Part shown: positions 20,993 to 32,543 of the stretch, piece by piece | How the letters are laid out: the number at the start of each line of letters is the position of its first letter | Numbering within the stretch: position 1 is the stretch's first letter | Source of the DNA: Leclercia adecarboxylata | GTDB lineage: Bacteria > Pseudomonadota > Gammaproteobacteria > Enterobacterales > Enterobacteriaceae | Length of the DNA: 64,000 bases | Assembly: GCA_901472455.1 (NCBI GenBank) | Contig: LR590464.1 | Coordinates: 4,464,001-4,528,000, forward strand | Reading direction: 5' to 3' | Program-made: the position numbers and the translations under genes | The notes under the pieces: model-generated | Told to the model about the DNA's origin: nothing | Seen by the model: the letters and a program-made list of their open reading frames with translations, nothing else | Database searches by the model: none

Positions 20993-22629
20993 CTACCGCA
21001 TAAATGCAGCAAACACCTCGGCCACCGCTACTGCGCCAGGATCGGTCACCCCGTGCAGATTCTCTTTGTTGACATAGGATGAGCGTCCGGCCCCGGCCTT
21101 GCCCATGCTGCCGTGGCATCCGCCCCCTGTTGCGCTGCGCTGGCGGCAGCCTGAAGATCCCCTGTCTGCAACGCTTCCAGCGCGGGCTGGAGCGCATCGA
21201 TCAAGGTACGATCGCCGCGATCTGCCCCGCCATAATGTTTCATTTGCGCAAGCCCGGTCAGTAAGGCATCGGGTAAGGATTTACCGCTACGCAGCGCCTG
21301 TCCAGCGGCAGTAAAGAAGATCGACATCAACACGCCGCTCGATCCCCCCATTACCGTCGCCAGCCGTTCACCCACCACCAGCAACAGCTGAGGCAGATCG
21401 TCCAGCGGCAACCGATCCTCCTCCAGCCATTGCGCAATGTCCCGCGCACCTTGCGCAAAGGTCGATCCTGTATCGCCATCCCCCACTTTCGCATCCAGTG
21501 CGTTAAGGCGATTTTCCAGGGCGATTAAGCAGCCCGTTGCCGCGGCGAGATACCGGGCGACGTTTGCATTCGCTGACGGGGTAAATTCCACGCTGTCGTG
21601 CAGTGGGGTATGCGCCAGCGTGCGCAGCGGGGTAAAGGCCACGGGCTTTTGCCAGCCCAGCGTCTCTACCGGCGCGTTGAGCGCCTGTTCAAAAGCCGTA
21701 TTCAGCTTCAGCAGGGATAAGGAAAAGCCCTTCATGTCCAGCGAACTCACCAGCGGTGCCGGGCCAATAAAATACGCGATCTGATTTTCAGGGCCGAATG
21801 CGCCAGCTCTTTGGTCAGCAGCGCCATCTCCAGCGCCGAGACGCCGCCGAGGTTATTGATGAGGCACGGCCAGCCGTCCTTCACCGGCCTGCGCCTGCAA
21901 GGGCTTCACCAGCGTCTCGATAATCGCCCTGCTGTTTTGCGTATCGACCACCGAAGCCCCTGGCTCGCCGTGGATCCCCAGTCCCAGCTCAACATGGCCT
22001 TTCCTGATACGCCCCTCTTCATCGTCGCTGCCCGGCAGATTGCAGGTCTGCATCGCAACCCCCAGACTCCAGAGGTTGTCGCAGGCCTGAAGGGCCATGT
22101 CCCGCACATCGCTGAGCGATTTCCCCTGTTCGGCGGCATGCCCGGCAATTTTATGCACCAGCGCAGTTCCGGCAATGCCGCGCGGCTGCTTGTTATCCGG
22201 CAGAGCGATATCATCGGCCACAATCACCATCTCCACTTTGAGTCCGAAGCGCTTGGCTTTTTCCGCCGCGAGGCCAAAGTTGAGACGATCCCCGGTATAG
22301 TTTTTGACGATCAGCAGGCAGCCACGATCCCCTGTCACCGCCACGATAGCGTTCAGCACCGCCTCTACGCTTGGTGAAGCAAACAGATCGCCACAGACGG
22401 CAGCGGTAAGCATTCCTTTACCTACAAAGCCTGCATGCGCCGGTTCATGACCGGATCCGCCGCCAGAAATTACCGCCACGCGGCTTTTATCCCAGTCGGC
22501 ACGCACCACTACACGGATAGCCGGATCGCTATCCAGTTTGACGAGATTGCCGTGCGGGGCAGAGATGAGCATACCTTCAATAGCATCATTAACCAGCTGT
22601 TTGCGGTCATTAAAGAAGAATCTGGACAT
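20993..22629 (-). CDS. dhaK: ATP-dependent dihydroxyacetone kinase, fused K and L domains (three frame breaks)
   Basis: The pieces join into one 545-residue kinase like the ATP-dependent DhaK of Citrobacter and Klebsiella, not the PTS-linked DhaKLM. The N-terminal K domain has SGGGSGHEPAHAGFVGKGML (including the His that binds the substrate) and LLIVKNYTGDRLNFGLAAEK. The C-terminal L domain has LNALDAKVGDGDTGSTFA (Mg-ATP aspartates), GGSSGVLMSIFFTAAG and GGADRGDRTLIDALQPAL. Breaks: extra base near 21863, missing base near 21790, missing base near 21106; correcting them gives one frame ending AVAEVFAAFMR. It phosphorylates dihydroxyacetone (and glyceraldehyde) using ATP. No dha-regulon neighbours (dhaD, dhaR, diol dehydratase) are nearby. 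Confidence 0.9.
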
Positions 22630-22766
22630 AGCTTTCCAATATGTTGTTAACCCTATGCAAAAGCATAGTCCGTGCTGGATAACGCGCCGCAAAGTCGGAA
22701 ACTGACACATCCACTTTACCGTCAGGTTGCCTATACTCCACGCAGGAATGAACGAGGAAGCCGATC

Positions 22767-24269
22767 ATGAGTACACCCCTGCTGATTGCCCGGACGCTGG
22801 ATAATGAATTGTCTCTCCTGCCCGCCATGGCTAACCGACATGGCCTGATAACCGGTGCCACCGGCACGGGTAAAACGGTGACGCTGCAAAAGCTGGCTGA
22901 GTCATTTTCGCGTATCGGCGTGCCGGTATTTATGGCCGACGTTAAAGGCGATCTCAGCGGCATTGCCCGGGAGGGCATCGGCTCGGAGAAGCTTCTTGAA
23001 CGGTTGAAAAATATTGGCGTTACCGACTGGCAACCCGAAAGTAATCCGGTGGTGGTCTGGGATATTTTCGGTGAGAGAGGTCACCCGGTGCGCGCCACGG
23101 TTTCCGATCTCGGCCCGCTGCTGCTGGCGCGTCTGCTCGACCTCAACGAGGTACAAACCGGCGTACTGAACATTATCTTCCGCATTGCCGACGATCAGGG
23201 ATTGCTGCTGCTCGACTTCAAGGATCTGCGGGCCATTACCCAGTACATCGGAGATAACGCCAAATCTTTCCAGAATCAGTATGGCAACATCAGTAGCGCC
23301 TCCGTGGGGGCTATCCAGCGCGGATTGTTGACGCTGGAACAACAAGGCGCCGGGCACTTCTTTGGCGAACCCATGCTGGATATCAAAGACTGGATGCGTA
23401 CCGACAGCAACGGCAAAGGCATTATCAACATCCTGAGTGCAGAAAAGCTCTACCAGATGCCGAAGCTCTACGCGGCCACCCTGCTGTGGATGCTCTCCGA
23501 ACTCTTTGAGCAACTGCCTGAAGCAGGCGATCTGGAAAAACCGAAGCTGGTTTTCTTCTTTGACGAAGCCCATCTGCTGTTCAGTGATGCGCCCCAGGTT
23601 CTACTGGATAAGATCGAACAGGTGATCCGCCTGATCCGCTCCAAAGGCGTGGGCGTGTACTTTGTTTCGCAGAACCCGGCCGATATTCCCGACAACGTAC
23701 TGGGCCAACTGGGCAATCGTGTCCAGCATGCTTTGCGCGCCTTTACGCCAAAGGATCAGAAAGCCGTGAAAGCCGCAGCGCAGACCATGCGCACCAACCC
23801 GGCTTTTGATACCGAAGCAGCCATCCAGGCGCTGGGTACCGGCGAGGCGCTGATCTCGTTTCTCGATGCCAAAGGCAGCCCGTCAATGGTGGAGCGCGCG
23901 ATGGTCATCGCCCCTAACTCACGGATGGGGCCAATCAGCGACGATGAGCGTAACGGACTGATTAACCACTCGCCGGTCTACGGTAAATACGAAGATCAGG
24001 TGGACAGAGAATCTGCATTTGAGATGCTGCAAAAAGCGGTGCAAACCCGTACGGCTCAACAGGAGGCCCCCGCCGCGAAAGACCCGCCCGTGGCGGTCGA
24101 TGACGGGATACTGGGCGGATTGAAAGACATCCTGTTTGGCAGCACTGGTCCGCGCGGCGGTAAACGCGACGGTGTCGTACAAACCATGGCGAAAAGCGCG
24201 GCGCGTCAGGTGACAAATCAGATTGTACGTGGAGTGCTGGGCAGCTTATTAGGCAGACGCCGGAAGTAA
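22767..24269 (+). CDS. yjgR: YjgR, HerA-like P-loop ATPase (DUF853)
   Basis: An intact 500-residue protein, the E. coli YjgR length. Walker A is [12 protein letters not shown] (about residues 31-42), and [10 protein letters not shown] is Walker [21 protein letters not shown] and [20 protein letters not shown] are typical of the DUF853/HerA group. The C terminus is glycine- and basic-rich ([10 protein letters not shown]). Function unknown; related ATPases pump DNA or act with nucleases, but no nuclease gene is adjacent. It is read divergently from dhaK. Confidence 0.93.
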   Translation: MSTPLLIARTLDNELSLLPAMANRHGLITGATGTGKTVTLQKLAESFSRIGVPVFMADVKGDLSGIAREGIGSEKLLERLKNIGVTDWQPESNPVVVWDIFGERGHPVRATVSDLGPLLLARLLDLNEVQTGVLNIIFRIADDQGLLLLDFKDLRAITQYIGDNAKSFQNQYGNISSASVGAIQRGLLTLEQQGAGHFFGEPMLDIKDWMRTDSNGKGIINILSAEKLYQMPKLYAATLLWMLSELFEQLPEAGDLEKPKLVFFFDEAHLLFSDAPQVLLDKIEQVIRLIRSKGVGVYFVSQNPADIPDNVLGQLGNRVQHALRAFTPKDQKAVKAAAQTMRTNPAFDTEAAIQALGTGEALISFLDAKGSPSMVERAMVIAPNSRMGPISDDERNGLINHSPVYGKYEDQVDRESAFEMLQKAVQTRTAQQEAPAAKDPPVAVDDGILGGLKDILFGSTGPRGGKRDGVVQTMAKSAARQVTNQIVRGVLGSLLGRRRK

Positions 24270-24277
24270 ATCTTTTC

Positions 24278-24311
24278 TCTCAACCCTCAGCAAAGAGGGC
24301 TGGGGGTGAGC
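24278..24311. repeat. Palindromic intergenic repeat at the yjgR/yhcC junction
   Basis: An imperfect palindrome (ACCCTCAGCAAAGAGGGCTG then GGGGTGAG) of the CCCTCACCCC...CCCTCT type also seen at 38909 and 52416. The yhcC stop codon (24287-24289) lies inside it. Confidence 0.6.
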
Positions 24312-25237
24312 GGATCAGGCATTATCCATGCCCGTCCCAGCGCCGAACCCTGCCCTCCCTGCTCATTCAGGTAGCGGTCCAGCTCCACCATCCCCGTCCA
24401 GCGGTTCTCACACCATAGCGGTGCCAGCAGCGTTGGACGGCGGGCGCTGGCGGAGATACGGTGATACACCACCTCCGGCGGTGTGTGACGGATCATCTCT
24501 CCGGCTGTCAGCACATACTCGTCCAGCTCGATGCCGTTGAGTCGCCCGGCTTCCCAGGCTTTGGCCATAATACTGCCCGTAACGATATGCAGCGGGTGCA
24601 GCTTGATGCCGTCAACGCCGGTCTCCACCACCTTATGCAGAGTTTCCAGTGCGTGGGCTTGCCCTTCTCCCGGCAGACCGACAATCAGATGAGTACAGAC
24701 CTTAAGTCCGCGTTCGCGTGCCAGTCGGGTGGTGCGTTGATAGCAGGCGAAATCATGGCCGCGGTTGATGCGATGCAGGGTTTTATCGTGCGCGGTCTGT
24801 AATCCCAGCTCCAGCCAGATTTCATACCCCTGCTCTTTGTATTCGCTGAGCAGATCGAGCACCGCCTCGGGCACGCAGTCAGGCCGTGTGCCGACGCAAA
24901 GCCCGACGATGTTGGCCTGACTCACCGCCTGCTGATACATCGAGCGCAGCACCTGCACTTCCGCCCAGGTACTGGTATAGGCCTGAAAATAGGCCAGATA
25001 CTGTTTCGCCCGGTTAACTAACGTCGACTGGTGAGCAAGCTGTGCGGCGATAGACTGATGCTGCTGTGATTCGTCAGCAAAGGAGGCCACATTACAGAAG
25101 GTACAGCCGCCGCGCCCGATGGTGCCATCGCGATTGGGGCAGCTAAAGCCGCCGTGCAGCGACAGTTTATGGACCTTTTGCCCGTACCGGCGTGAAAGAT
25201 CCCCACCAAACATATTGACTAATTTCTGTAACTGCAT
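24287..25237 (-). CDS. yhcC: YhcC, radical SAM protein
   Basis: A 316-residue radical SAM protein (E. coli 309). The iron-sulfur cysteines are seen as CPNRDGTIGRGGCTFC, followed by CVGTRPDCVPEAVLDLL and LELGLQTAHDKTLHRINRGH, the YhcC/TIGR01212 pattern. Its substrate is unknown. The start at 25237 (MQLQKLVNMFGGDLSRRYGQ) matches E. coli; an ATG at 25279 would add 14 residues. The last residues (IMPDPLTPSPLC) differ from E. coli because the 3' end runs into the palindromic repeat. Confidence 0.93.
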   Translation of the reverse strand: MQLQKLVNMFGGDLSRRYGQKVHKLSLHGGFSCPNRDGTIGRGGCTFCNVASFADESQQHQSIAAQLAHQSTLVNRAKQYLAYFQAYTSTWAEVQVLRSMYQQAVSQANIVGLCVGTRPDCVPEAVLDLLSEYKEQGYEIWLELGLQTAHDKTLHRINRGHDFACYQRTTRLARERGLKVCTHLIVGLPGEGQAHALETLHKVVETGVDGIKLHPLHIVTGSIMAKAWEAGRLNGIELDEYVLTAGEMIRHTPPEVVYHRISASARRPTLLAPLWCENRWTGMVELDRYLNEQGGQGSALGRAWIMPDPLTPSPLC

Positions 25238-25829
25238 AATCTGATAGACCGCCCCGTAGAAAGGGGACAAGCCTGCCATTTTTAACCTCCGACGGCGATG
25301 ACCTGGATCAATCGTCCCGGCGAGCTTTTATCCTTTGCATAATTAACCAGGATAATTGCAATTTCATTCATCGCCTTTCTAATTACTTTTCCTTATGTCC
25401 TGCCAGATTTTTTCATTTATATCGTCTGTGCTGAAAAACAGTGACATCATGCGGGCTTTATCGCCGTGACGGCATTAAATCCTGCTTAAATCGCACTATT
25501 CAGCATGCTACAGCGATAATACCGCTTTCATATAGTGAGTCAGATCACACATCCCTAAAGCCCACAGCAAGGTTACAGGGATGTGAAACTGACTAAATAA
25601 CTAATTAAATCAGACAAATAACCTTCCTTTAGCACATTTTTGTATAAATAAGATTGCCATTTGACCTGTGTACGGATTCCCGATAAGTTGGAAATCCGCT
25701 GGAAGCTTTCTGGATGAGCAGCCTGCTCATCATATTTATGCAGTAGTTGAGATTCCCTCTGAAGCAAGTCCTCAAACTTGTTTGACCTGTGTGAAAAGGA
25801 TATTAAGAGGGCGAATGCGAGGTACGCGT
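25238..25829. promoter_or_regulatory. yhcC/gltB divergent regulatory region
   Basis: About 590 bp with no convincing gene; 25300-25680 is AT-rich. A candidate sigma-70 promoter for gltB is TTGACC (25661-25666), 17 bp, TAAGTT (25684-25689). The 12-mer TTTGACCTGTGT occurs twice (25660 and 25781). In E. coli the gltBDF promoter is controlled by Lrp, IHF and other factors over a long upstream region; I could not assign individual sites. Confidence 0.45.
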
Positions 25830-25919
25830 ATGAAACGCAAACCCCGTCGCCGCGCTCTTGCTGTGCCTGTGCGCCACGGTCCAGAGAGAAGTCCCGAAGA
25901 GCCTGGGGAGGTTCACTGA
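25830..25919 (+). CDS. Arg-rich 29-codon ORF just upstream of gltB
   Basis: ATG at 25830 opens a 29-residue ORF beginning MKRKPRRRALAVPVRHG and ending in GEVH, with TGA at 25917-25919, one base before the gltB ATG (25921). From memory, older E. coli annotations start GltB upstream with a similar basic sequence, so the peptide may be a conserved leader. The gltB ribosome binding site (GGGGAGG) lies inside its last codons. It could be a translated leader, a remnant of an N-terminal extension, or noncoding. No function is claimed. Confidence 0.4.
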   Translation: MKRKPRRRALAVPVRHGPERSPEEPGEVH

Positions 25920-25920
25920 T

Positions 25921-28900
25921 ATGTTGTACGATAAATCCCTTGAGAAGGATAACTGTGGTTTCGGCCTGATCGCCCACATAGAAGGCGAACCTAGCCACAA
26001 GGTAGTGCGTACCGCTATACACGCACTGGCCCGTATGCAGCACCGTGGCGCTATCCTTGCGGATGGTAAAACCGGCGACGGTTGCGGTCTGCTGCTGCAA
26101 AAACCGGATCGTTTCTTTCGCATCGTGGCGGAAGAGCGCGGCTGGCGTTTAGCCAAAAACTACGCTGTCGGCATGCTGTTCCTGAATCAGGACGCGGAAA
26201 AAGCAGCCGTCTCGCGCCGCATCGTCGAAGAAGAACTTCAACGCGAAACCCTGTCTATCGTTGGCTGGCGCGACGTGCCCACTAACGAAGGGGTACTCGG
26301 TGAAATCGCCCTCTCCTCGCTGCCTCGTATCGAGCAAATCTTTGTCAACGCGCCTGCGGGCTGGCGTCCACGTGATATGGAACGCCGTCTGTTTATCGCC
26401 CGTCGCCGCATTGAAAAACGCCTTCAGGACGATAAAGAGTTCTACGTTTGTAGCCTCTCGAACCTGGTGAACATCTATAAAGGTCTGTGTATGCCGGCTG
26501 ACCTGCCGCGCTTCTACCTGGACCTGGCGGACCTGCGTCTGGAATCGGCCATTTGCCTGTTCCACCAGCGCTTCTCCACCAACACCGTACCACGCTGGCC
26601 GCTGGCTCAGCCGTTCCGCTATCTGGCGCACAACGGCGAAATCAACACCATCACCGGTAACCGCCAGTGGGCTCGCGCACGTACCTATAAATTCCAGACC
26701 CCGCTGATCCCGGATCTGCACGACGCTGCGCCGTTCGTCAACGAAACCGGCTCTGACTCCAGCTCGATGGATAACATGCTGGAACTGCTGCTGGCAGGCG
26801 GGATGGATATCGTACGCGCCATGCGCCTGCTGGTTCCGCCAGCCTGGCAGAACAACCCGGATATGGATCCTGAGCTGCGGTCCTTCTTCGACTTTAACTC
26901 CATGCACATGGAGCCGTGGGATGGTCCGGCAGGTATCGTGATGTCCGATGGTCGCTTTGCGGCCTGTAACCTTGACCGTAATGGTCTGCGCCCGGCGCGC
27001 TACGTCATTACTAAAGACAAGCTGATCACCTGCGCCTCTGAAGTGGGGATCTGGGACTACCAGCCTGACGAAGTGGTCGAAAAAAGGCCGTGTAGGGCCG
27101 GGCGAGCTGATGGTGATCGACACCCGCGGCGGTCGCATCCTGCACTCCGCGGAAACCGATAACGATCTGAAAAGCCGTCATCCGTACAAAGAGTGGATGG
27201 AGAAAAACGTTCGCCGTCTGGTGCCGTTTGAAGATCTGCCGGATCAGGACGTGGGCAGCCGCGAACTGGATGACGATACCCTCGCCAGCTACCAGAAACA
27301 GTTTAACTACAGCGCGGAAGAGCTGGACTCCGTTATCCGCGTGTTGGGTGAAAACGGCCAGGAAGCGGTCGGCTCCATGGGTGATGATACCCCGTTTGCC
27401 GTGCTCTCCAGTCAGCCGCGAATCATTTACGACTACTTCCGTCAGCAGTTCGCGCAGGTGACCAACCCGCCAATCGATCCGCTGCGTGAAGCGCACGTGA
27501 TGTCGCTGGCCACCAGCATCGGTCGTGAGATGAACGTCTTCTGTGAAGCCGAAGGCCAGGCCCACCGCCTGACCTTTAAGTCACCGATCCTGCTGTACTC
27601 CGATTTCAAACAGCTCACCACCATGCAAGAGGAGCACTACCGCGCTGACACGCTCGACATCACTTTCGACGTGACCGAAACCACCCTCGAAGAGACGGTG
27701 AATGCGCTGTGTGACAAAGCGGAACAGATGGTACGTAACGGTACCGTGCTGCTGGTGCTGTCCGACCGCAATATCGCGAAAAACCGTCTGCCGGTTCCGG
27801 CGCCTATGGCCGTCGGGGCTATCCAGACGCGTCTGGTCGATAAGAGCCTGCGCTGCGATGCCAACATCATTGTGGAAACCGCCAGTGCGCGCGATCCGCA
27901 CCACTTCGCAGTGCTGCTGGGCTTTGGTGCAACGGCGATTTACCCGTACCTCGCCTACGAAACCCTGGCAAAACTGGTCGACAGTCAGGCCATCGAGAAA
28001 GATTACCGTACCGTGATGCTGAACTACCGTAACGGCATCAATAAAGGTCTGTATAAGATTATGTCCAAGATGGGCATCTCGACCATCGCCTCTTACCGCT
28101 GCTCGAAGCTGTTCGAAGCCGTCGGTCTGCATGACGATGTTGCCGACCTCTGCTTCCAGGGCGTAATCAGCCGTATCGGCGGCGCGGACTTTAGCGACTT
28201 CCAGCAGGATCTGCTGAACCTCTCCAAACGCGCCTGGCTGGCACGTAAGCCGCTGGATCAGGGTGGACAGCTGAAGTATGTGCACGGTGGCGAATACCAT
28301 GCCTATAACCCGGACGTGGTGCGCACCCTGCAACAGGCCGTTCAGAGCGGTGAGTACAGCGATTATCAGCAATATGCTGAGCTGGTGAACAACCGTCCGG
28401 CAGCCACGCTGCGCGATCTGCTGGCGCTGAACCCGGGCGATACCGCGGTCAGCATCAATGAGGTTGAACCGGCATCTGAACTGTTCAAACGTTTTGATAC
28501 CGCCGCGATGTCTATCGGCGCACTCAGCCCGGAAGCCCACGAGGCGCTGGCAGAAGCGATGAACAGCATCGGCGGGAACTCCAACTCCGGTGAAGGCGGT
28601 GAAGATCCGGCGCGCTATGGCACGAACAAAGTGTCGCGCATCAAAGCAGGTTGCTTCCGGTCGCTTCGGTGTGACCCGGCGTACCTGGTCAATGCTGACG
28701 TAATTCAGATTAAAGTCGCTCAGGGTGCAAAACCGGGCGAAGGCGGTCAGTTACCGGGTGACAAAGTGACCCCGTACATCGCCAAACTGCGCTACTCGGT
28801 ACCGGGCGTGACGCTGATCTCCCCGCCACCGCACCATGATATTTACTCTATCGAGGATCTGGCGCAGCTGATTTTCGACCTGAAACAGGTCAACCCGAAA

Positions 28901-30382
28901 GCGATGATCTCCGTGAAGCTGGTTTCCGAGCCGGGCGTGGGCACTATCGCCACCGGTGTGGCAAAAGCCTACGCGGACCTGATCACTATCGCCGGTTACG
29001 ACGGCGGCACCGGGGCCAGCCCGCTCTCCTCAGTGAAATACGCGGGTTGTCCATGGGAGCTTGGCCTGGTGGAAACCCAGCAGGCACTGGTGGCTAACGG
29101 TCTGCGTCACAAGATCCGTCTGCAGGTAGATGGCGGCCTGAAAACCGGCCTCGATATCATCAAAGCGGCGATTCTGGGTGCAGAAAGCTTCGGCTTCGGT
29201 ACTGGCCCGATGGTGGCGCTGGGCTGTAAATACCTGCGTATTTGTCACCTGAACAACTGCGCAACCGGCGTTGCAACTCAGGACGAAAAACTGCGTAAGA
29301 ACCACTACCACGGCCTGCCGTTCAAAGTGACCAACTACTTTGACTTCATCGCCCGCGAAACGCGCGAGCTGATGGCGCAGCTGGGCGTGACGCGTCTGGT
29401 GGATCTGATTGGCCGTACCGACCTGCTGACAGAGCTGGAAGGGTTCACGGCTAAGCAGCAGAACCTGAAGCTGTCCCGCCTGCTGGAAACGGCTGAACCA
29501 CACCCGGGCAAAGCGGTGTACTGCACCGAGAATAACCCGCCGTTCGACAATGGCGTGCTGAACGCTCAGCTGTTGCAACAGGCGAAGCCATTTGTGGATG
29601 ACAAGCAGAGCAAAACCTTCTGGTTTGATATTCGCAACACCGACCGTTCAGTCGGCGCAACGCTCTCGGGTTACATTGCACAGACGCACGGCGACCAGGG
29701 TCTGGCTGCCGATCCGATTACCGCTCACTTCAGCGGTACCGCAGGTCAGAGCTTCGGCGTGTGGAATGCCGGTGGCGTTGAGCTGTACCTGACTGGCGAT
29801 GCCAACGACTACGTCGGTAAAGGCATGGCGGGCGGTCTGCTTGCGGTGCGTCCTCCGGTCGGCTCTGCCTTCCGCAGCTGTGATGCCAGCATCATTGGCA
29901 ACACCTGTCTGTACGGTGCTACCGGTGGTCGTCTGTTTGCCGCAGGTCGTGCAGGTGAGCGTTTTGCGGTGCGTAACTCCGGTGCCATCACCGTGGTGGA
30001 AGGTATCGGCGATAACGGCTGTGAATACATGACCGGCGGTATTGTCTGCGTGCTGGGCAAAACCGGCGTTAACTTCGGGGCAGGTATGACCGGTGGTTTC
30101 GCCTATGTCCTGGACGAAAGCGGCGATTTCCGCAAACGCGTGAACCCGGAGCTGGTGGAAGTGCTGGATGTTGAAACCCTGGCGATCCATGAAGAGCACC
30201 TGCGCGGTTTGATCACCGAGCACGTGCATCATACCGGTTCCGTGCGCGGCGAAGAGATTCTGGCGAACTGGCCAGCATTCTCTGCGAAATTCGCGCTGGT
30301 TAAACCGAAGTCCAGCGATGTTAAAGCCCTGTTGGGTCACCGTAGTCGTAGCGCAGCAGAGCTGCGTGTGCAGGCGCAGTAA
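25921..30382 (+). CDS. gltB: Glutamate synthase large subunit (three frame breaks)
   Basis: NADPH-GOGAT alpha subunit, about 1486 residues once corrected. It starts MLYDKSLEKDN, an 11-residue propeptide removed to expose the catalytic Cys of the class II glutaminase domain (CGFGLIAHIEG). The central and FMN-binding domains follow (GYDGGTGASPLSS, VDGGLKTG). The 3Fe-4S cysteines are in CKYLRICHLNNC, and the C-terminal GXGXG beta-helix has GMAGGLLAVRPP and GATGGRLFAAGR. Breaks: an extra A in the run at 27080-27085 (before GRVGPGELMVID), an extra G near 28646, and a missing C near 28676. The last two cancel, leaving about ten wrong residues in a continuous ORF. Works with GltD. Confidence 0.95.
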
Positions 30383-30536
30383 ATCTGGATTTAGCGGGCG
30401 TCATTGTCGCAGTGAGTCTGGACACGGACAGCGCGCAAGACCCGCAGCGTACACGTAGTACGCGAGGAGTCTGAGCACTGCCCAGGTCCAGAATCACAAG
30501 AAAAATAGCCCGATGAATCAGATTTGAGGAATTTAG
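30383..30536. repeat. gltB-gltD intergenic palindromic element
   Basis: 154 bp between two genes of one operon. It contains a perfect short hairpin (GCGTAC, ACGTA loop, GTACGC at about 30448-30464) inside a GC-rich stretch ending GAGCACTGCCCAGG. The style resembles enterobacterial box C-type intergenic repeats, which I recall but could not search. It may tune the GltB:GltD ratio or stabilise the gltB transcript. GltD's start has GAGGAAT upstream. Confidence 0.5.
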
Positions 30537-31955
<1,419 letters not shown>

Positions 31956-31961
31956 TGAATA

Positions 31962-31990
31962 TGGCCCGGCAAATGCCGGGCCATTTTTTT
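31962..31990 (+). terminator. gltD rho-independent terminator
   Basis: GGCCCGGC and its complement form a strong stem with an AAAT loop, followed by seven Ts. It lies between the convergent gltD and fimbrial genes. Confidence 0.93.
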
Positions 31991-31992
31991 GC

Positions 31993-32543
31993 TTACTTCG
32001 AGAGGATTCGCCAGGTCAAATCGCTTTCCAGCGTGGTTTGATCCGAGATTCGTTTAAACGCGTTATCATTCAGCACCGGGAATAGCGTGACGGTAAAATT
32101 CATTTGCTGACCGCTGGGCACCTGGCCGTTTTCGACTGCAATTATCGCCTCGTTATTGCGGATAGAGAGCGATGGCGTGTCGTCTTTATCCGGGTGAAAT
32201 TTACCTGATCGGTTGTTTTACCCACGCTGTAGCTTTTACCGTCGAGCGTCAGGTTGCTCACTTTGATGGCCACGCCACCATTCTGCCCAAACAGGAAACG
32301 CCCTTTCTCACCTGCAGTCCCTTGCAGCAAGATTGCCATCTGCTTTTTATCCGGGCAAAAGACGCTGACACTGATATCTTTCTCCGGCATTTTATTCCAG
32401 CTTTGCTGGGTCAGGACGATGTTGTCACGGCGTATCTGGTGATAATCCACCACCTGCTGGGAGAGCGTTATCTGGCAATCATCAGCATAAGAAAGACACG
32501 GTAAAGCAAGCAGTAATAACGCTGCCAGACGTTGAACGTTCAT
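31993..32543 (-). CDS. DUF1120-like fimbrial/GltF-type secreted protein (one frame break)
   Basis: A secreted protein of about 185 residues. The signal peptide is MNVQRLAALLLLALPCLSYA, then DDCQITLSQQVVDYHQI. The pattern of an early Cys, an internal VSVFCPDKKQMAILLQG, a VAIKVSNLTLDGK segment and a C-terminal beta strand resembles DUF1120 proteins such as E. coli GltF and YhcF; this is pattern recognition, not a search result. One base is missing near 32205, after VGKTTD. The corrected tail ends TLESDLTWRILSK. ATG overlaps the usher stop (ATGA), so it is the last gene of the fimbrial operon and probably a tip or shaft subunit. Confidence 0.7.

Noticed and set aside
22767-24269. yjgR as part of a HerA-NurA-type antiphage system
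   Set aside because: It is an ordinary chromosomal gene in enterobacteria, and no nuclease or Sir2 partner is adjacent.
26149-27138. A 329-codon minus-strand ORF opposite gltB
   Set aside because: Shadow ORF; composition reflects antisense reading of gltB.
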